Assembly (NCBI RefSeq): GCF_017873565.1
Contig: NZ_JAGGKH010000007.1
Coordinates: 1-64,000 of the forward strand
Source: Lederbergia galactosidilytica
GTDB taxonomy: Bacteria; Bacillota; Bacilli; Bacillales; Bacillaceae_C
Direction of reading: 5' to 3'
Length of the DNA: 64,000 nt
The notes below the pieces were generated by a model. That model was not told the origin of the DNA and did not search any database. It was given only the letters and a program-made list of their open reading frames with translations. Positions 37,674-46,764 of this stretch are shown one piece after another. Numbering within the stretch: the first letter of the stretch is position 1; each line of letters starts with the position of its first letter. The position numbers and the translations under genes are program-made.

Positions 37674-39446
37674 TTAATCTTTCTTTTGCACCAAATCCAA
37701 ATGCAATTCCTGCAGTTGCTGTTCACTCACCACGTCAGGAGCCTTCATTAAAAGATCACTAGCACTAGCAGTTTTCGGGAAAGCAATTGTATCACGTAAA
37801 CTACTACTACCGGAAAGAAGCATGACCATGCGATCTAAGCCAAGTGCAATTCCACCATGTGGTGGTGTACCATATTCAAAAGCTTCGAGAAGAAAGCCAA
37901 ATTTTTCCTTCGTTTCATCTTCTGAAAAGCCGAGCGCTTTAAACATTTTTTCTTGGATATCTTTTTCAAAAATTCTCAAGGAGCCTCCACCAAGCTCAAA
38001 TCCATTTAAAACAAGGTCATATGCTTGGGCTTTTACTTCTGCCGGATTTGTTTCTAACTTATCAATATCCTCGCGTACAGGCATAGTAAAAGGATGATGA
38101 GCAGCAGAATAGCGGCCTGCTTCTTCGTCGTATTCTAATAATGGCCAATCAACCACCCAAAGGAATTGATAAATAGATTCATCAATCAATTGCAAGTCCT
38201 TTCCTAACTTTAAGCGTAGTGCCCCTAAGGCGTTAGCTACGACAGAACTCTTATCTGCCACAAATAAGATTAAATCTCCAGGTTGAGCAGAAAGCTCCTC
38301 ACATAAATCGGCTTGTTCCGCTTCTGAAAAGAATTTTGCAATCGGGCCCTTCATAGCGGCTTCCTCTACTTTCATCCAAGCAAGTCCTTTTGCACCATAT
38401 CTTGCTGCAAATTCGCCTAAAGCGTCAATATCTTTTCTAGAATACTGGTCTGCCACTTCTTTTACTACAATTGCCTTCACTTGTCCCCCTGAGGAAACTG
38501 CTCCAGAAAATACTTTAAAACCACTGTCTTTAACAAGATGTGAAACATCATTTAATTCCATTCCAAAACGTGTATCTGGCTTATCAGAACCAAATCTTGC
38601 CATTGCATCATCATATTTCAAAATAGGGAATGGTGTCTCAATCTCAATATTCTTTGTCACAAACATAATTTTTTTCATCATTTTTTCCATCATTGCCCGG
38701 ATATCTTCTTGGCTCATAAAGCTAGCTTCAATATCGACTTGCGTGAATTCTGGCTGTCTATCTGCTCTTAAATCTTCATCTCTGAAACAACGAGCAATCT
38801 GATAATATTTATCAAATCCACTTACCATTAATAATTGTTTAAACAATTGTGGAGACTGGGGTAGAGCAAAAAATTCACCAGCATGTACCCTACTAGGGAC
38901 TAAATAATCTCTAGCACCCTCAGGTGTACTTTTCGTTAAGATCGGAGTCTCCATATCTAAGAAACCTTCGTCATCAAGAAAATTGCGAATCGTTTTTGTT
39001 ATATCAGAACGCAATTTAAATACAGAGTACATATCTGGTCTACGCAAATCTAGATAACGATATTTCAAACGTATCTCTTCAGCTGCATCTGTGCGTTCTT
39101 CGATCATGAATGGTGGTGTTTTAGCTTCATTCAGCACGGTTATATCGGATACTAAGACTTCAATCTTTCCAGTAGCAATATTAGGATTGACTGTGCTATC
39201 ATCTCTTTTCACTACCTGTCCTCGTACATCCAATACATATTCATTTCTTACCTTTTCGGCTACTTCCAAAGCTTCTTTCGAAATATCTGGGTTAAAAACA
39301 ATTTGCACAACTCCAGAACGGTCACGTAAATCGATAAAGATTAATCCTCCTAAATCTCTTCGTCTTTGGACCCATCCTTTCAAAACAACGGACTCACCTA
39401 CGGCAGATTCTGCCACTTCTCCACAATAATAGGATCTTCCAAACAT
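37674..39446 (-). CDS. aspS: Aspartyl-tRNA synthetase
   Basis: Charges tRNA-Asp. The 590-residue protein has an N-terminal OB-fold anticodon domain ([20 protein letters not shown]), the class II core with [21 protein letters not shown] and [16 protein letters not shown], the bacterial GAD insert, and the C-terminal [12 protein letters not shown] motif 3. I chose the ATG at 39446, preceded by GGGGGGAAAAG, matching B. subtilis AspS length. It follows hisS by 19 bases and so comes under the same T-box control. Confidence 0.96.
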   Translation of the reverse strand: MFGRSYYCGEVAESAVGESVVLKGWVQRRRDLGGLIFIDLRDRSGVVQIVFNPDISKEALEVAEKVRNEYVLDVRGQVVKRDDSTVNPNIATGKIEVLVSDITVLNEAKTPPFMIEERTDAAEEIRLKYRYLDLRRPDMYSVFKLRSDITKTIRNFLDDEGFLDMETPILTKSTPEGARDYLVPSRVHAGEFFALPQSPQLFKQLLMVSGFDKYYQIARCFRDEDLRADRQPEFTQVDIEASFMSQEDIRAMMEKMMKKIMFVTKNIEIETPFPILKYDDAMARFGSDKPDTRFGMELNDVSHLVKDSGFKVFSGAVSSGGQVKAIVVKEVADQYSRKDIDALGEFAARYGAKGLAWMKVEEAAMKGPIAKFFSEAEQADLCEELSAQPGDLILFVADKSSVVANALGALRLKLGKDLQLIDESIYQFLWVVDWPLLEYDEEAGRYSAAHHPFTMPVREDIDKLETNPAEVKAQAYDLVLNGFELGGGSLRIFEKDIQEKMFKALGFSEDETKEKFGFLLEAFEYGTPPHGGIALGLDRMVMLLSGSSSLRDTIAFPKTASASDLLMKAPDVVSEQQLQELHLDLVQKKD

Positions 39447-39465
39447 CTCTTTTCCCCCCATTGAC

Positions 39466-40728
39466 TTAGTCTGACAATTCCTCTTTAAGATTTTCCAAAG
39501 CAATTTCTTTTTGTTCTCCAGTATCAAGTTTTTTTACTGTTGCTACACCAGAAGATAATTCATCATCTCCAATGATGACAGCATATTTTGCACCAAGACG
39601 TTCAGCTGCTTTAAATTGCGCTTTTAATTTTCGATTCATATAATCGCGTTCCACGGAGAAACCATTACGACGCAAATTTTCTAGCAAGACAACTGAATAA
39701 TCTTTTGCTTTTTCACCAAGAGCAATAATATACGCATTTATCTGCTTGTTTTTTTCCATTGGAACAGCTTCTGCCTCTAATGCTTGAATTAATCGCTCTA
39801 TACTTAAAGCAAAACCGATCCCAGGAGTATCGGGTCCCCCCATTTCTTTCACAAGGCCATTATATCTTCCACCACCACAAAGAGTTGTAATCGCTCCAAA
39901 GCCTTCCGCTTCACTCATAATTTCAAATGCGGTGTGGTTATAATAATCTAACCCTCTTACGAGTGTAGGGTCCACAACAAATTCAATGTCCATCGCATTT
40001 AAATATTGTTGAACTTGTTTGAAATAAGTTGATGATTCATCATTAAGAAAATCGAGAATTGATGGAGCCGACTTCATCAATTCATGTTCCCGGTCTTTCT
40101 TACAGTCTAAAATGCGCAGTGGATTTTTATCTAGGCGTTCTTGGCAGTCTGAACAAAACTCATTTATGCGCGGTTGGAAATGCTGAATTAAAGCATTTCG
40201 ATGAGCAGTTCTACTTTCACGATCACCGAGACTATTTATAACAAGCTTTAATCGCTTAAGTCCCAAACTTCGATAAAATTCCATAGCTAGAGCGATCACT
40301 TCAGCATCGATTGCTGGATCCATACTACCTAATGCTTCAACGCCAAACTGAACAAATTGTCGGTATCTACCTGACTGTGGCCTTTCATATCGAAACATCG
40401 GTCCAAGATAATAAAGCTTAACAGGTTGATTCGGTAAACCAAACATTTTATTTTCTGTAAAGGAACGCACAATCGCTGCTGTTCCCTCTGGACGTAATGT
40501 CAAATCTCTACCACCACGATCTTGAAAGGAGTACATTTCCTTTTGAACAATGTCAGTCGTATCTCCTACACCACGTTGGAATAATTCAGTTTGTTCAAAA
40601 ATAGGCGTTCTAATTTCTTGATATTGATATAATTGACATATTTTTTTTGCTGTTTCTTCAATCCATTGCCACTTCTCTACTTCTCCAGGCAAAATATCCT
40701 GTGTACCCCTTGGTATTTGAATCGTCAA
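39466..40728 (-). CDS. hisS: Histidyl-tRNA synthetase
   Basis: Charges tRNA-His. The 420-residue class II enzyme shows [14 protein letters not shown] at the N-terminus, the motif 2 region ([21 protein letters not shown]), the histidine signature [14 protein letters not shown] and GGGRYNGLV, and the C-terminal anticodon domain. The TTG start at 40728 has AAGGGGGA seven bases upstream. It is the first gene of the hisS-aspS operon, controlled by the T-box leader at 40976-41248. Confidence 0.96.
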   Translation of the reverse strand: MTIQIPRGTQDILPGEVEKWQWIEETAKKICQLYQYQEIRTPIFEQTELFQRGVGDTTDIVQKEMYSFQDRGGRDLTLRPEGTAAIVRSFTENKMFGLPNQPVKLYYLGPMFRYERPQSGRYRQFVQFGVEALGSMDPAIDAEVIALAMEFYRSLGLKRLKLVINSLGDRESRTAHRNALIQHFQPRINEFCSDCQERLDKNPLRILDCKKDREHELMKSAPSILDFLNDESSTYFKQVQQYLNAMDIEFVVDPTLVRGLDYYNHTAFEIMSEAEGFGAITTLCGGGRYNGLVKEMGGPDTPGIGFALSIERLIQALEAEAVPMEKNKQINAYIIALGEKAKDYSVVLLENLRRNGFSVERDYMNRKLKAQFKAAERLGAKYAVIIGDDELSSGVATVKKLDTGEQKEIALENLKEELSD

Positions 40729-40975
40729 TGTGATATCCCCCTTGCATTCGTTTATTTTTCTTATGAAGAAAATTATAAAATTTCGAATTGGATACTTCCA
40801 ACTCTAATTAGTTTCCAGCTCCAGCGCCTAGTTAATTTACGTCTTTTCATAACCAGCTTCGCCGTGTTGTCCAACTTATCGGAAGGAGCTTGAGACTCTC
40901 TAGTCACAGTCTGAACGGTCCCACAATAGGACAGTAACGATTTAGTCTTTCCAACCCTAGATTTTATTTCTACAA
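40729..40975. other. Long spacer with repeat between the hisS T-box terminator and hisS
   Basis: About 245 bp separate the leader terminator from the start codon, much more than usual. The segment 40800-40960 is GC-richer and includes CCAGCTCCAGCGCCTAG (40807-40823), a sequence I recall as the start of a common Bacillaceae intergenic repeat. No gene is visible. The alaS leader has a shorter extra spacer in the same position. Confidence 0.55.
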
Positions 40976-41248
40976 AAAAAACTCCCATCCCTTGTTCCGA
41001 AAAACAAGGGACGAGAGTTTTTCCCGCGGTGCCACCCTTTTTAAAGCTATATATTCACAGCTTTCACTTTAACCGTTATCGCCTGCGTACGTCCAGCTCC
41101 TACTACTTTCATGGGTTCGGAGCGGAAGCCTACGGAATGTGCTTCATTAAGAAGTATATCAGAGAAATGCTTTCAACCAAGGCATTTCCTCTCTTTCTGA
41201 CCTTTCTTAATTACTTTTTCCCTCATCAGCTTAATATAGTAATTTGAT
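40976..41248 (-). promoter_or_regulatory. T-box leader of the hisS-aspS operon
   Basis: On the minus strand the leader carries AGAGAGGAAATGCC with the GGTTGAAAG loop. Next comes GAAGCACATTCCGTAGG, where CAC or CAT (histidine codons) is the candidate specifier. The T-box TGGCACCGCG is at 41025-41034, and the terminator is at 40976-41020 (stem ending CCCTTGTTTTTCGGAACAAGGG, followed by a T-run). Uncharged tRNA-His should stabilise the antiterminator and raise expression of both synthetases. Confidence 0.92.
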
Positions 41249-41254
41249 TATTAT

Positions 41255-41283
41255 ATCATACGAATTTCATGCTTCTTTGTCAA
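41255..41283 (-). promoter_or_regulatory. Promoter of the hisS leader
   Basis: TTGACA (41278-41283), 17-bp spacer, TATGAT (41255-41260). A TATAAT sits five bases further downstream but would need a 22-bp spacer. Confidence 0.8.
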
Positions 41284-41298
41284 TAGCTGCCAATTACT

Positions 41299-41475
41299 TT
41301 AAGAGCGATGAAAGCTTTTCTTCCATGCCTTAATTTCTGATAAAGCTAGACCAGATTCATGAATGGATTCATTTAATAAATCCGTATTATTTTTTTCACA
41401 GTCATTTTGCAAGTTCATTTGCACGAGCTGTGAAGGACTATATATTAAAGTTTGATTTTTCTCATTGGCTCTCAT
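41299..41475 (-). CDS. Small protein of unknown function upstream of the hisS leader
   Basis: A 58-residue open frame starting MRANEKNQTLIYSPSQLVQM and ending KAWKKSFHRS. AGAGAGG lies eight bases before the ATG, a good ribosome site, and the composition (Asn, Ser, Glu, Lys, no membrane segment) is protein-like. It ends 15 bases before the hisS -35 box and is divergent from the amidase gene. B. subtilis has a small gene of unknown function (yrzK) at this place; whether they are homologous could not be checked. Its start region shares the 109-bp intergenic space with the amidase promoter. Confidence 0.65.
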   Translation of the reverse strand: MRANEKNQTLIYSPSQLVQMNLQNDCEKNNTDLLNESIHESGLALSEIKAWKKSFHRS

Positions 41476-41584
41476 TTATTTTTCCTCTCTTTCAAGTGAT
41501 AATAGTAGTATGTCCTTAAGAAAAAATCTTATAAAAAAAAGGATTTTGTACAAATATCACGAATACTTAGATTGATAATGATCT

Positions 41585-42901
41585 ATGAAAGCTGATACAA
41601 TAAAACTTCACAGATTTAAGTTTAGAAAGGCGGTTTCATTTTCGGTGAAAAAAAAGGCTATCGTTCTAACGATCACAGTATTATTTATAGCCATTATTAT
41701 GTATTTTTCCCCCATTAGCTCGGCAAATTCCGAAAAAATCATGATTACGGGGGATCTCGTCAATGTTCGTGAACAGCCTGGTACAGCTTATTCTATTGTT
41801 ACCCAAATCCATAAGGGAGAAACCTATTCCCTATTAGATAGTAAAGGTGACTGGTATAAAATTAAATTAAGTTCCAATCAAACTGGTTGGATTGCAAGCT
41901 GGCTAGCGGAAAAACAGAGTAAATCAAAAACAACAACGGGAACTGTGAATACAGCCACTTTAAATGTTAGAGCTGAACCTGATTCAGCAAGTACAAAAAT
42001 TGGCGTTCTTCATGAAGGGGATCAAGTTAAGAAAATTGGAGAACAAAATGATTGGAGTCAAATTGAATACGAATCCGAAACAGCTTGGGTGAATAGTGCC
42101 TATATTAATACACAGGATAGCAATCCAGCAGACAGTGTTTCAGTTTCCAATGCAGCTCAAGGAAATCCGATTAATATTTTGTATGACCATACGAATATAC
42201 GTAAAAAGCCAGCATTAAAATCAAAAATAGTAGCACAAGTTTCAGCAGGAGAAACTTTTTACCCCTTAGAAAAAAAAGGAGACTGGTATAAAATTGAATA
42301 TTCTTCTGGGGAAACAGGATATGTGGCAAGTTGGATTGTTAGCTCTCAAGGGGGCAATAAGAAGCCAGGAGCTAAAACGATTGTCATTGACCCCGGTCAT
42401 GGTGGAAGGGATCAGGGGGCCACTGGTGCCAGAGGGACACTCGAAAAAACTCTGACATTAGAGGTAGGGAATCTGCTTGCTCGCAAATTAGATAGTGCAG
42501 GCTTTAATGTTGTTTTAACTCGATCTTCAGATGAGTATATCAGTTTAGAATCAAGAACAGAACAAGCACGCCAGGAACAAGCAGACGCCTTTATAAGTTT
42601 ACATTTTGACAGTATAGATGAAAAACAAGTAGTGGGGCATACATCTTATTACTATAATGAACAAGATAGGGCTTTAGCTCAAGCAATTCATAATGAAATT
42701 ACAAATACAATCAAGTTACAGGATCGAGAAGCTCGTTTTGGAAATTATTATGTTTTAAGAGAGAATTCGCAACCATCTGTCTTGCTTGAATTAGGTTATC
42801 TTAGCAATCCTCAGGAAGAAAATATTATTCAATCTTCGTCTTATCAAGAGCAAGTAACAAAGGCAATTGTTAAGGGATTAAATAATTATTTTAGCGAATA
42901 G
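41585..42901 (+). CDS. N-acetylmuramoyl-L-alanine amidase with SH3 repeats (YrvJ-like)
   Basis: A 438-residue exported cell-wall hydrolase. It has a long basic N-terminus and a signal-type helix (AIVLTITVLFIAIIMYFSP, residues 25-43). Three bacterial SH3 domains follow (near 51-110, 120-175, 190-252), then an Amidase_3 domain with zinc ligands in IDPGHGG (H near 270), the Glu of LEKTLTLE and the His of ISLHFD, plus the catalytic Glu in SVLLELGYLSN. The ATG at 41585 has only a weak ribosome site; a GTG at 41645 just before the signal helix is an alternative. It resembles B. subtilis YrvJ, in the same position next to dtd, but is shorter. Confidence 0.9.
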   Translation: MKADTIKLHRFKFRKAVSFSVKKKAIVLTITVLFIAIIMYFSPISSANSEKIMITGDLVNVREQPGTAYSIVTQIHKGETYSLLDSKGDWYKIKLSSNQTGWIASWLAEKQSKSKTTTGTVNTATLNVRAEPDSASTKIGVLHEGDQVKKIGEQNDWSQIEYESETAWVNSAYINTQDSNPADSVSVSNAAQGNPINILYDHTNIRKKPALKSKIVAQVSAGETFYPLEKKGDWYKIEYSSGETGYVASWIVSSQGGNKKPGAKTIVIDPGHGGRDQGATGARGTLEKTLTLEVGNLLARKLDSAGFNVVLTRSSDEYISLESRTEQARQEQADAFISLHFDSIDEKQVVGHTSYYYNEQDRALAQAIHNEITNTIKLQDREARFGNYYVLRENSQPSVLLELGYLSNPQEENIIQSSSYQEQVTKAIVKGLNNYFSE

Positions 42902-42992
42902 ACTGAGAGCTTCCGAGCTACTAGTTAAGTCCACTAAAGTTTGATAATAGAGATGAAGAATGTGAATGGAACGCTAATTTCCAAGTCTAAAA

Positions 42993-43020
42993 AAACTGGT
43001 GAGATTCAACTCACCAGTTT
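42993..43020. terminator. Bidirectional terminator between the amidase and dtd
   Basis: AAACTGGTGAG (42993-43003) with CTCACCAGTTT (43010-43020), flanked by A-run and T-run, serving both convergent genes. Confidence 0.9.
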
Positions 43021-43030
43021 TTTTATTTAA

Positions 43031-43468
43031 TTATTTCTCCAAAATCAATGTGACAGGCCCCTCATTAACAAGAGATACATCCATCATTTCTCCAAAAATC
43101 CCTGTTGCGATTGGCACCCCTTTATCACGCAATGCTTTGTTGAAATACTCATACAATGCTTCCGCCTCTTCAGGCTTGGCCGCTTTCATGAAATTGGGAC
43201 GCCTTCCTTTCGTACAGTCTCCATAAAGCGTAAATTGAGAGACAGATAATATAGATCCTTCCTCATCGAGTAAGGAGCGATTCATTTTCTCGTTCTCATC
43301 TTCAAAGACACGTAAATGAATGATCTTTTCAGCCATCCAATCACAAGTTTGCTCGGTATCACCTTCTTGAAATCCGACTAAGAGCATAAAGCCACGCCCA
43401 ATCTCTCCAACTACTTCTTCATTCACAGTAACATTTGCCTTTTTACATCTTTGTAAAACTACCTTCAT
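43031..43468 (-). CDS. dtd: D-aminoacyl-tRNA deacylase
   Basis: Removes D-amino acids, and glycine from tRNA-Ala, from mischarged tRNAs. The 145-residue protein shows the family motifs [10 protein letters not shown] near residues 75-84 and the Gly-cisPro-equivalent NEGPVTL near the end. The ATG follows AAGGAG. It lies downstream of relA in the same direction, with a 260-bp gap in between; in B. subtilis relA and dtd are adjacent. Confidence 0.95.
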   Translation of the reverse strand: MKVVLQRCKKANVTVNEEVVGEIGRGFMLLVGFQEGDTEQTCDWMAEKIIHLRVFEDENEKMNRSLLDEEGSILSVSQFTLYGDCTKGRRPNFMKAAKPEEAEALYEYFNKALRDKGVPIATGIFGEMMDVSLVNEGPVTLILEK

Positions 43469-43730
43469 TTCCTATATAACTCCTTCAAAAAATGTTCACA
43501 AAATCTAGTGTCCATAAAGCTTCGCCTGTTCCATCACAATTTAGCCAAAGCTCCGAGTGGGTTCCTCTATGTCATAATGCCTTAAAACCAATCCCATATT
43601 AACTTCCGGCTTATTAGTCGCCTACTAAAAAGGAACATATTCGATTGGACACATTCTACACTTTTTTTCAACTTCCTAAACTTTCAACTACATAATGAAT
43701 GGGGTATTATCTCTATCTAAATATTCCCTT

Positions 43731-45920
43731 TTAATTCATAATTCTACGTACAGAATATATATCCGGTATTTGCTTAATTTTATCGACAACCTTATGCAAA
43801 TGTCCTATATTTTGGATTGAAATTGTCATTAGAATGGTTGCCATTTTATTCCGATCAGCTCGTCCAGTGACAGCTACAATATTCGTCTTAGTTCCACTGA
43901 CTGTTTGTAAAACCTCATTTAACAAGCCACTGCGGTCAAAGCCAGTAATTTCAATATCAACTTTATACTCTTTATGATTATGAGTTGCTGTTTCCCATTC
44001 TACCTCAATTAGGCGATTGCTCATTTCCTCAGGATCAATATTTGGGCAATCTGCCCGATGAACAGAAACACCTCTACCTTTTGTAATAAAACCTATAATC
44101 TCATCCCCAGGTACAGGGTTACAACAACGAGAAAGACGAATCAAAAGATTGTCCGTTCCTTTCACTCTTACACCAGCGTCATGACGTCTAGAATGTGATT
44201 CTTTCTTCGTTTCAGCTATAATTTCTTCAATCTTTTCTTCTTGATCCCGTTGCTTTCTTAACTTCTCAGTTAAACGATTTGCAACTTGAAGAGCAGAGAT
44301 GCCATTATAGCCAACACTTGCGAACATATCATCTTCATTTGAAAAGTTAAATTTATCAGCTACTTTTTGAAGATTTTCAGAGGTCATAACCTTCTTCACT
44401 TCAAATTCTAACTCTTTTATTTCCTTTTCAATTAGTTCGCGACCTTTTTCAATATTTTCTTCTTTACGTTGTCGCTTGAAAAATTGTCTAATTTTATTCT
44501 TAGCTTGAGAGGTTTGCGCAAGCTTTAACCAATCTTGACTAGGACCATATGAATGTTTAGATGTTAATATTTCAATAATATCTCCAGTCTTCAACTTATA
44601 ATCCAAGGTTACAATCTTCCCATTTACCTTAGCCCCGATGGTTTTATTCCCAATCTCGGAATGAATGCGATAAGCAAAATCAATTGGGACAGAACCAGCT
44701 GGAAGCTCAATGACATCTCCCTTTGGAGTAAAGACAAAAACCATATCCGAAAATAAATCTATTTTCAAAGATTCCATAAATTCTTCTGCATCATCGGTTT
44801 CATTTTGAAACTCAAGTATTTCACGGAACCAACTCAATTTCTTATCAAGCGTATCCTTCGAATCATTAGCTTTTCCTTCCTTATAAGCCCAATGAGCTGC
44901 AACCCCATATTCAGAAATTCGATGCATTTCCTTTGTGCGAATTTGCACTTCCAAAGGCTCTCCCCTTGGTCCTATCACCGTTGTATGTAGGGATTGATAC
45001 ATATTTGGCTTAGGCATTGCAATATAGTCCTTAAAACGACCAGGCATCGGTTTCCAACATGTATGAATGATTCCTAAAGCGGCATAACAATCTTTAATAC
45101 TACTGACAATAATTCGCACAGCTAATAAATCATAAATTTCATTGAATTGCTTATGTTGGACAACCATTTTGCGGTAAATGGAGTAAATATGTTTAGGTCT
45201 CCCATAAACATCTGATTTTATTTCCATCTCGTTTAATTTTTCTTTCACTCCAGCCATTACATCTTCTAAATACTGTTCCCGTTCTTCTCTTTTTCTCTTC
45301 ATTAAGTTGACTATCCGATAATATTGTTGCGGATTCAAATAGCGTAATGCCGTATCTTCTAATTCCCATTTGACTTTTGAAATACCGAGGCGATGTGCTA
45401 GAGGAGCAAATATCTCTAGTGTTTCGTTGGCTATCCTTCTTTGCTTATGAGGTGGTAAATGCTTTAACGTTCGCATATTATGAAGTCTATCAGCTAACTT
45501 AATCAAGATAACTCTAATATCTTGGGCCATAGCTACAAACATTTTCCGGTGGTTTTCCGCCTGTTGTTCCTCATGTGATTTATACTTAATTTTCCCTAAT
45601 TTCGTGACACCATCTACGAGCATGGCAACTTCACTGGAAAAATTACTGGAGATATCAGCTAACGTTACATCCGTATCCTCTACCACATCATGAAGAAAAC
45701 CCGCTGCAATTGTTGCTGGATCCATCTCTAAGTCAGCTAGAATTCCGGCGACTTGAATTGGATGAATAATGTATGGCTCACCTGATTTACGAAACTGATC
45801 TTTATGAGCATTCTCAGCAAATTTATAGGCACTTCTAACAAACGCAACGTTTTCCTCATTTAAATATTCACTTGTCTTATTTATTACATCTTCTGCCGAT
45901 ATATTTTGGTCTTTTGCCAT
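43731..45920 (-). CDS. relA: Bifunctional (p)ppGpp synthetase/hydrolase RelA (Rel)
   Basis: Makes and degrades the alarmone (p)ppGpp. The 729-residue protein has the HD hydrolase domain (FLHDVVEDT, H77-D78; ADRLHNMRTL), the synthetase domain (VYGRPKHIYSIYRKM; YQSLHTTVIGP), a TGS domain (VFTPKGDVIELPAGSVPIDFAY), a zinc-finger/helical region (SRCCNPVPGDEIIGFITKGRG) and a C-terminal ACT domain. The ATG at 45920 has AAAGGTGA upstream. It precedes dtd and follows apt, an arrangement kept in Bacillus. Confidence 0.96.
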   Translation of the reverse strand: MAKDQNISAEDVINKTSEYLNEENVAFVRSAYKFAENAHKDQFRKSGEPYIIHPIQVAGILADLEMDPATIAAGFLHDVVEDTDVTLADISSNFSSEVAMLVDGVTKLGKIKYKSHEEQQAENHRKMFVAMAQDIRVILIKLADRLHNMRTLKHLPPHKQRRIANETLEIFAPLAHRLGISKVKWELEDTALRYLNPQQYYRIVNLMKRKREEREQYLEDVMAGVKEKLNEMEIKSDVYGRPKHIYSIYRKMVVQHKQFNEIYDLLAVRIIVSSIKDCYAALGIIHTCWKPMPGRFKDYIAMPKPNMYQSLHTTVIGPRGEPLEVQIRTKEMHRISEYGVAAHWAYKEGKANDSKDTLDKKLSWFREILEFQNETDDAEEFMESLKIDLFSDMVFVFTPKGDVIELPAGSVPIDFAYRIHSEIGNKTIGAKVNGKIVTLDYKLKTGDIIEILTSKHSYGPSQDWLKLAQTSQAKNKIRQFFKRQRKEENIEKGRELIEKEIKELEFEVKKVMTSENLQKVADKFNFSNEDDMFASVGYNGISALQVANRLTEKLRKQRDQEEKIEEIIAETKKESHSRRHDAGVRVKGTDNLLIRLSRCCNPVPGDEIIGFITKGRGVSVHRADCPNIDPEEMSNRLIEVEWETATHNHKEYKVDIEITGFDRSGLLNEVLQTVSGTKTNIVAVTGRADRNKMATILMTISIQNIGHLHKVVDKIKQIPDIYSVRRIMN

Positions 45921-46251
45921 GAGGATCACCTTTTATTCAAATAATAATTATAATGTCATTTTAATATCTATATTATCGAATATTAAGACATTCTGAAATA
46001 AAATGATACAATTTTTTTCAAAAGAATTTGATTACAGACATTTTCACATAAAATAAGTTGCATTTCCATATTTTAAAATAAAAAAGCGCAAAATGGCAGA
46101 TTCAAATGATGACATTCTGTCTCTACATCTGTACTTATTCAACCTTATACTTCACATCTTTATTTTTCCTAAAAGCCTAATAATTAAGGCTGTCACAATG
46201 TTACACTGGAATTTAGAGTGTTGACATTGGACAGCCCTGACTATATACAAC
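45921..46251. other. Gap between apt and relA with a long imperfect hairpin
   Basis: About 330 AT-rich bases. At 46188-46236 GGCTGTC pairs with GACAGCC around ACAATGT/ACATTG inner arms; read on the minus strand it ends in TTAATTATT, so it is a weak candidate terminator for apt. No gene is visible. The relA promoter should lie nearer 45930, but no box pair was convincing. Confidence 0.5.
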
Positions 46252-46764
46252 TTAGAACGTCATTAATGAAAGTATATCATATCCATCAAGCTTTTCTCTT
46301 CCGTTTAAATAGGAAAGCTCAATTAAGAAAGCGATACCAACCACAACCCCGCCTAATTTTTCTACAAGTTCTATCGTTGCTAGAATGGTTCCGCCTGTAG
46401 CCAATAAATCATCCGTAATTAATACACGTTGACCTGGCTTAATAGCATCTTTATGAATAGTTAATTTATCTTTACCATATTCCTTCCCATAATCAGCCTT
46501 AATCGTTTCACGTGGAAGCTTTCCTTCTTTTCTAACAGGTGCAAATCCTAAACTTAAAGCATAGGACACAGGACAACCGATAATAAAGCCACGTGCCTCT
46601 GGGCCGACAATTATGTCGACTTCTTTTTCCTTTGCATATTGGACAATTTGATCTGTTGCATAATGATATGCTTCTCCGTTGTCCATTAATGTAGTAATAT
46701 CTTTAAAAACTACCCCTTCTTGAGGCCAATCAGGTACTATAGTGATGAATTGCTTTAAATCCAT
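46252..46764 (-). CDS. apt: Adenine phosphoribosyltransferase
   Basis: Salvages adenine to AMP with PRPP. The 170-residue protein has the PRPP-binding motif [13 protein letters not shown] (114-126) and PEARGF near 55-60, with the N-terminal hood region ([18 protein letters not shown]). The ATG follows GGAGGAGGAAA. It overlaps the end of recJ by ten bases, so translation is coupled to the recJ operon. Confidence 0.96.
   Translation of the reverse strand: MDLKQFITIVPDWPQEGVVFKDITTLMDNGEAYHYATDQIVQYAKEKEVDIIVGPEARGFIIGCPVSYALSLGFAPVRKEGKLPRETIKADYGKEYGKDKLTIHKDAIKPGQRVLITDDLLATGGTILATIELVEKLGGVVVGIAFLIELSYLNGREKLDGYDILSLMTF

Noticed and set aside
41645-42901. Shorter amidase starting at GTG 41645
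   Set aside because: It would begin just before the signal helix, but its best ribosome site is too far away; the ATG at 41585 was kept, with the doubt recorded.
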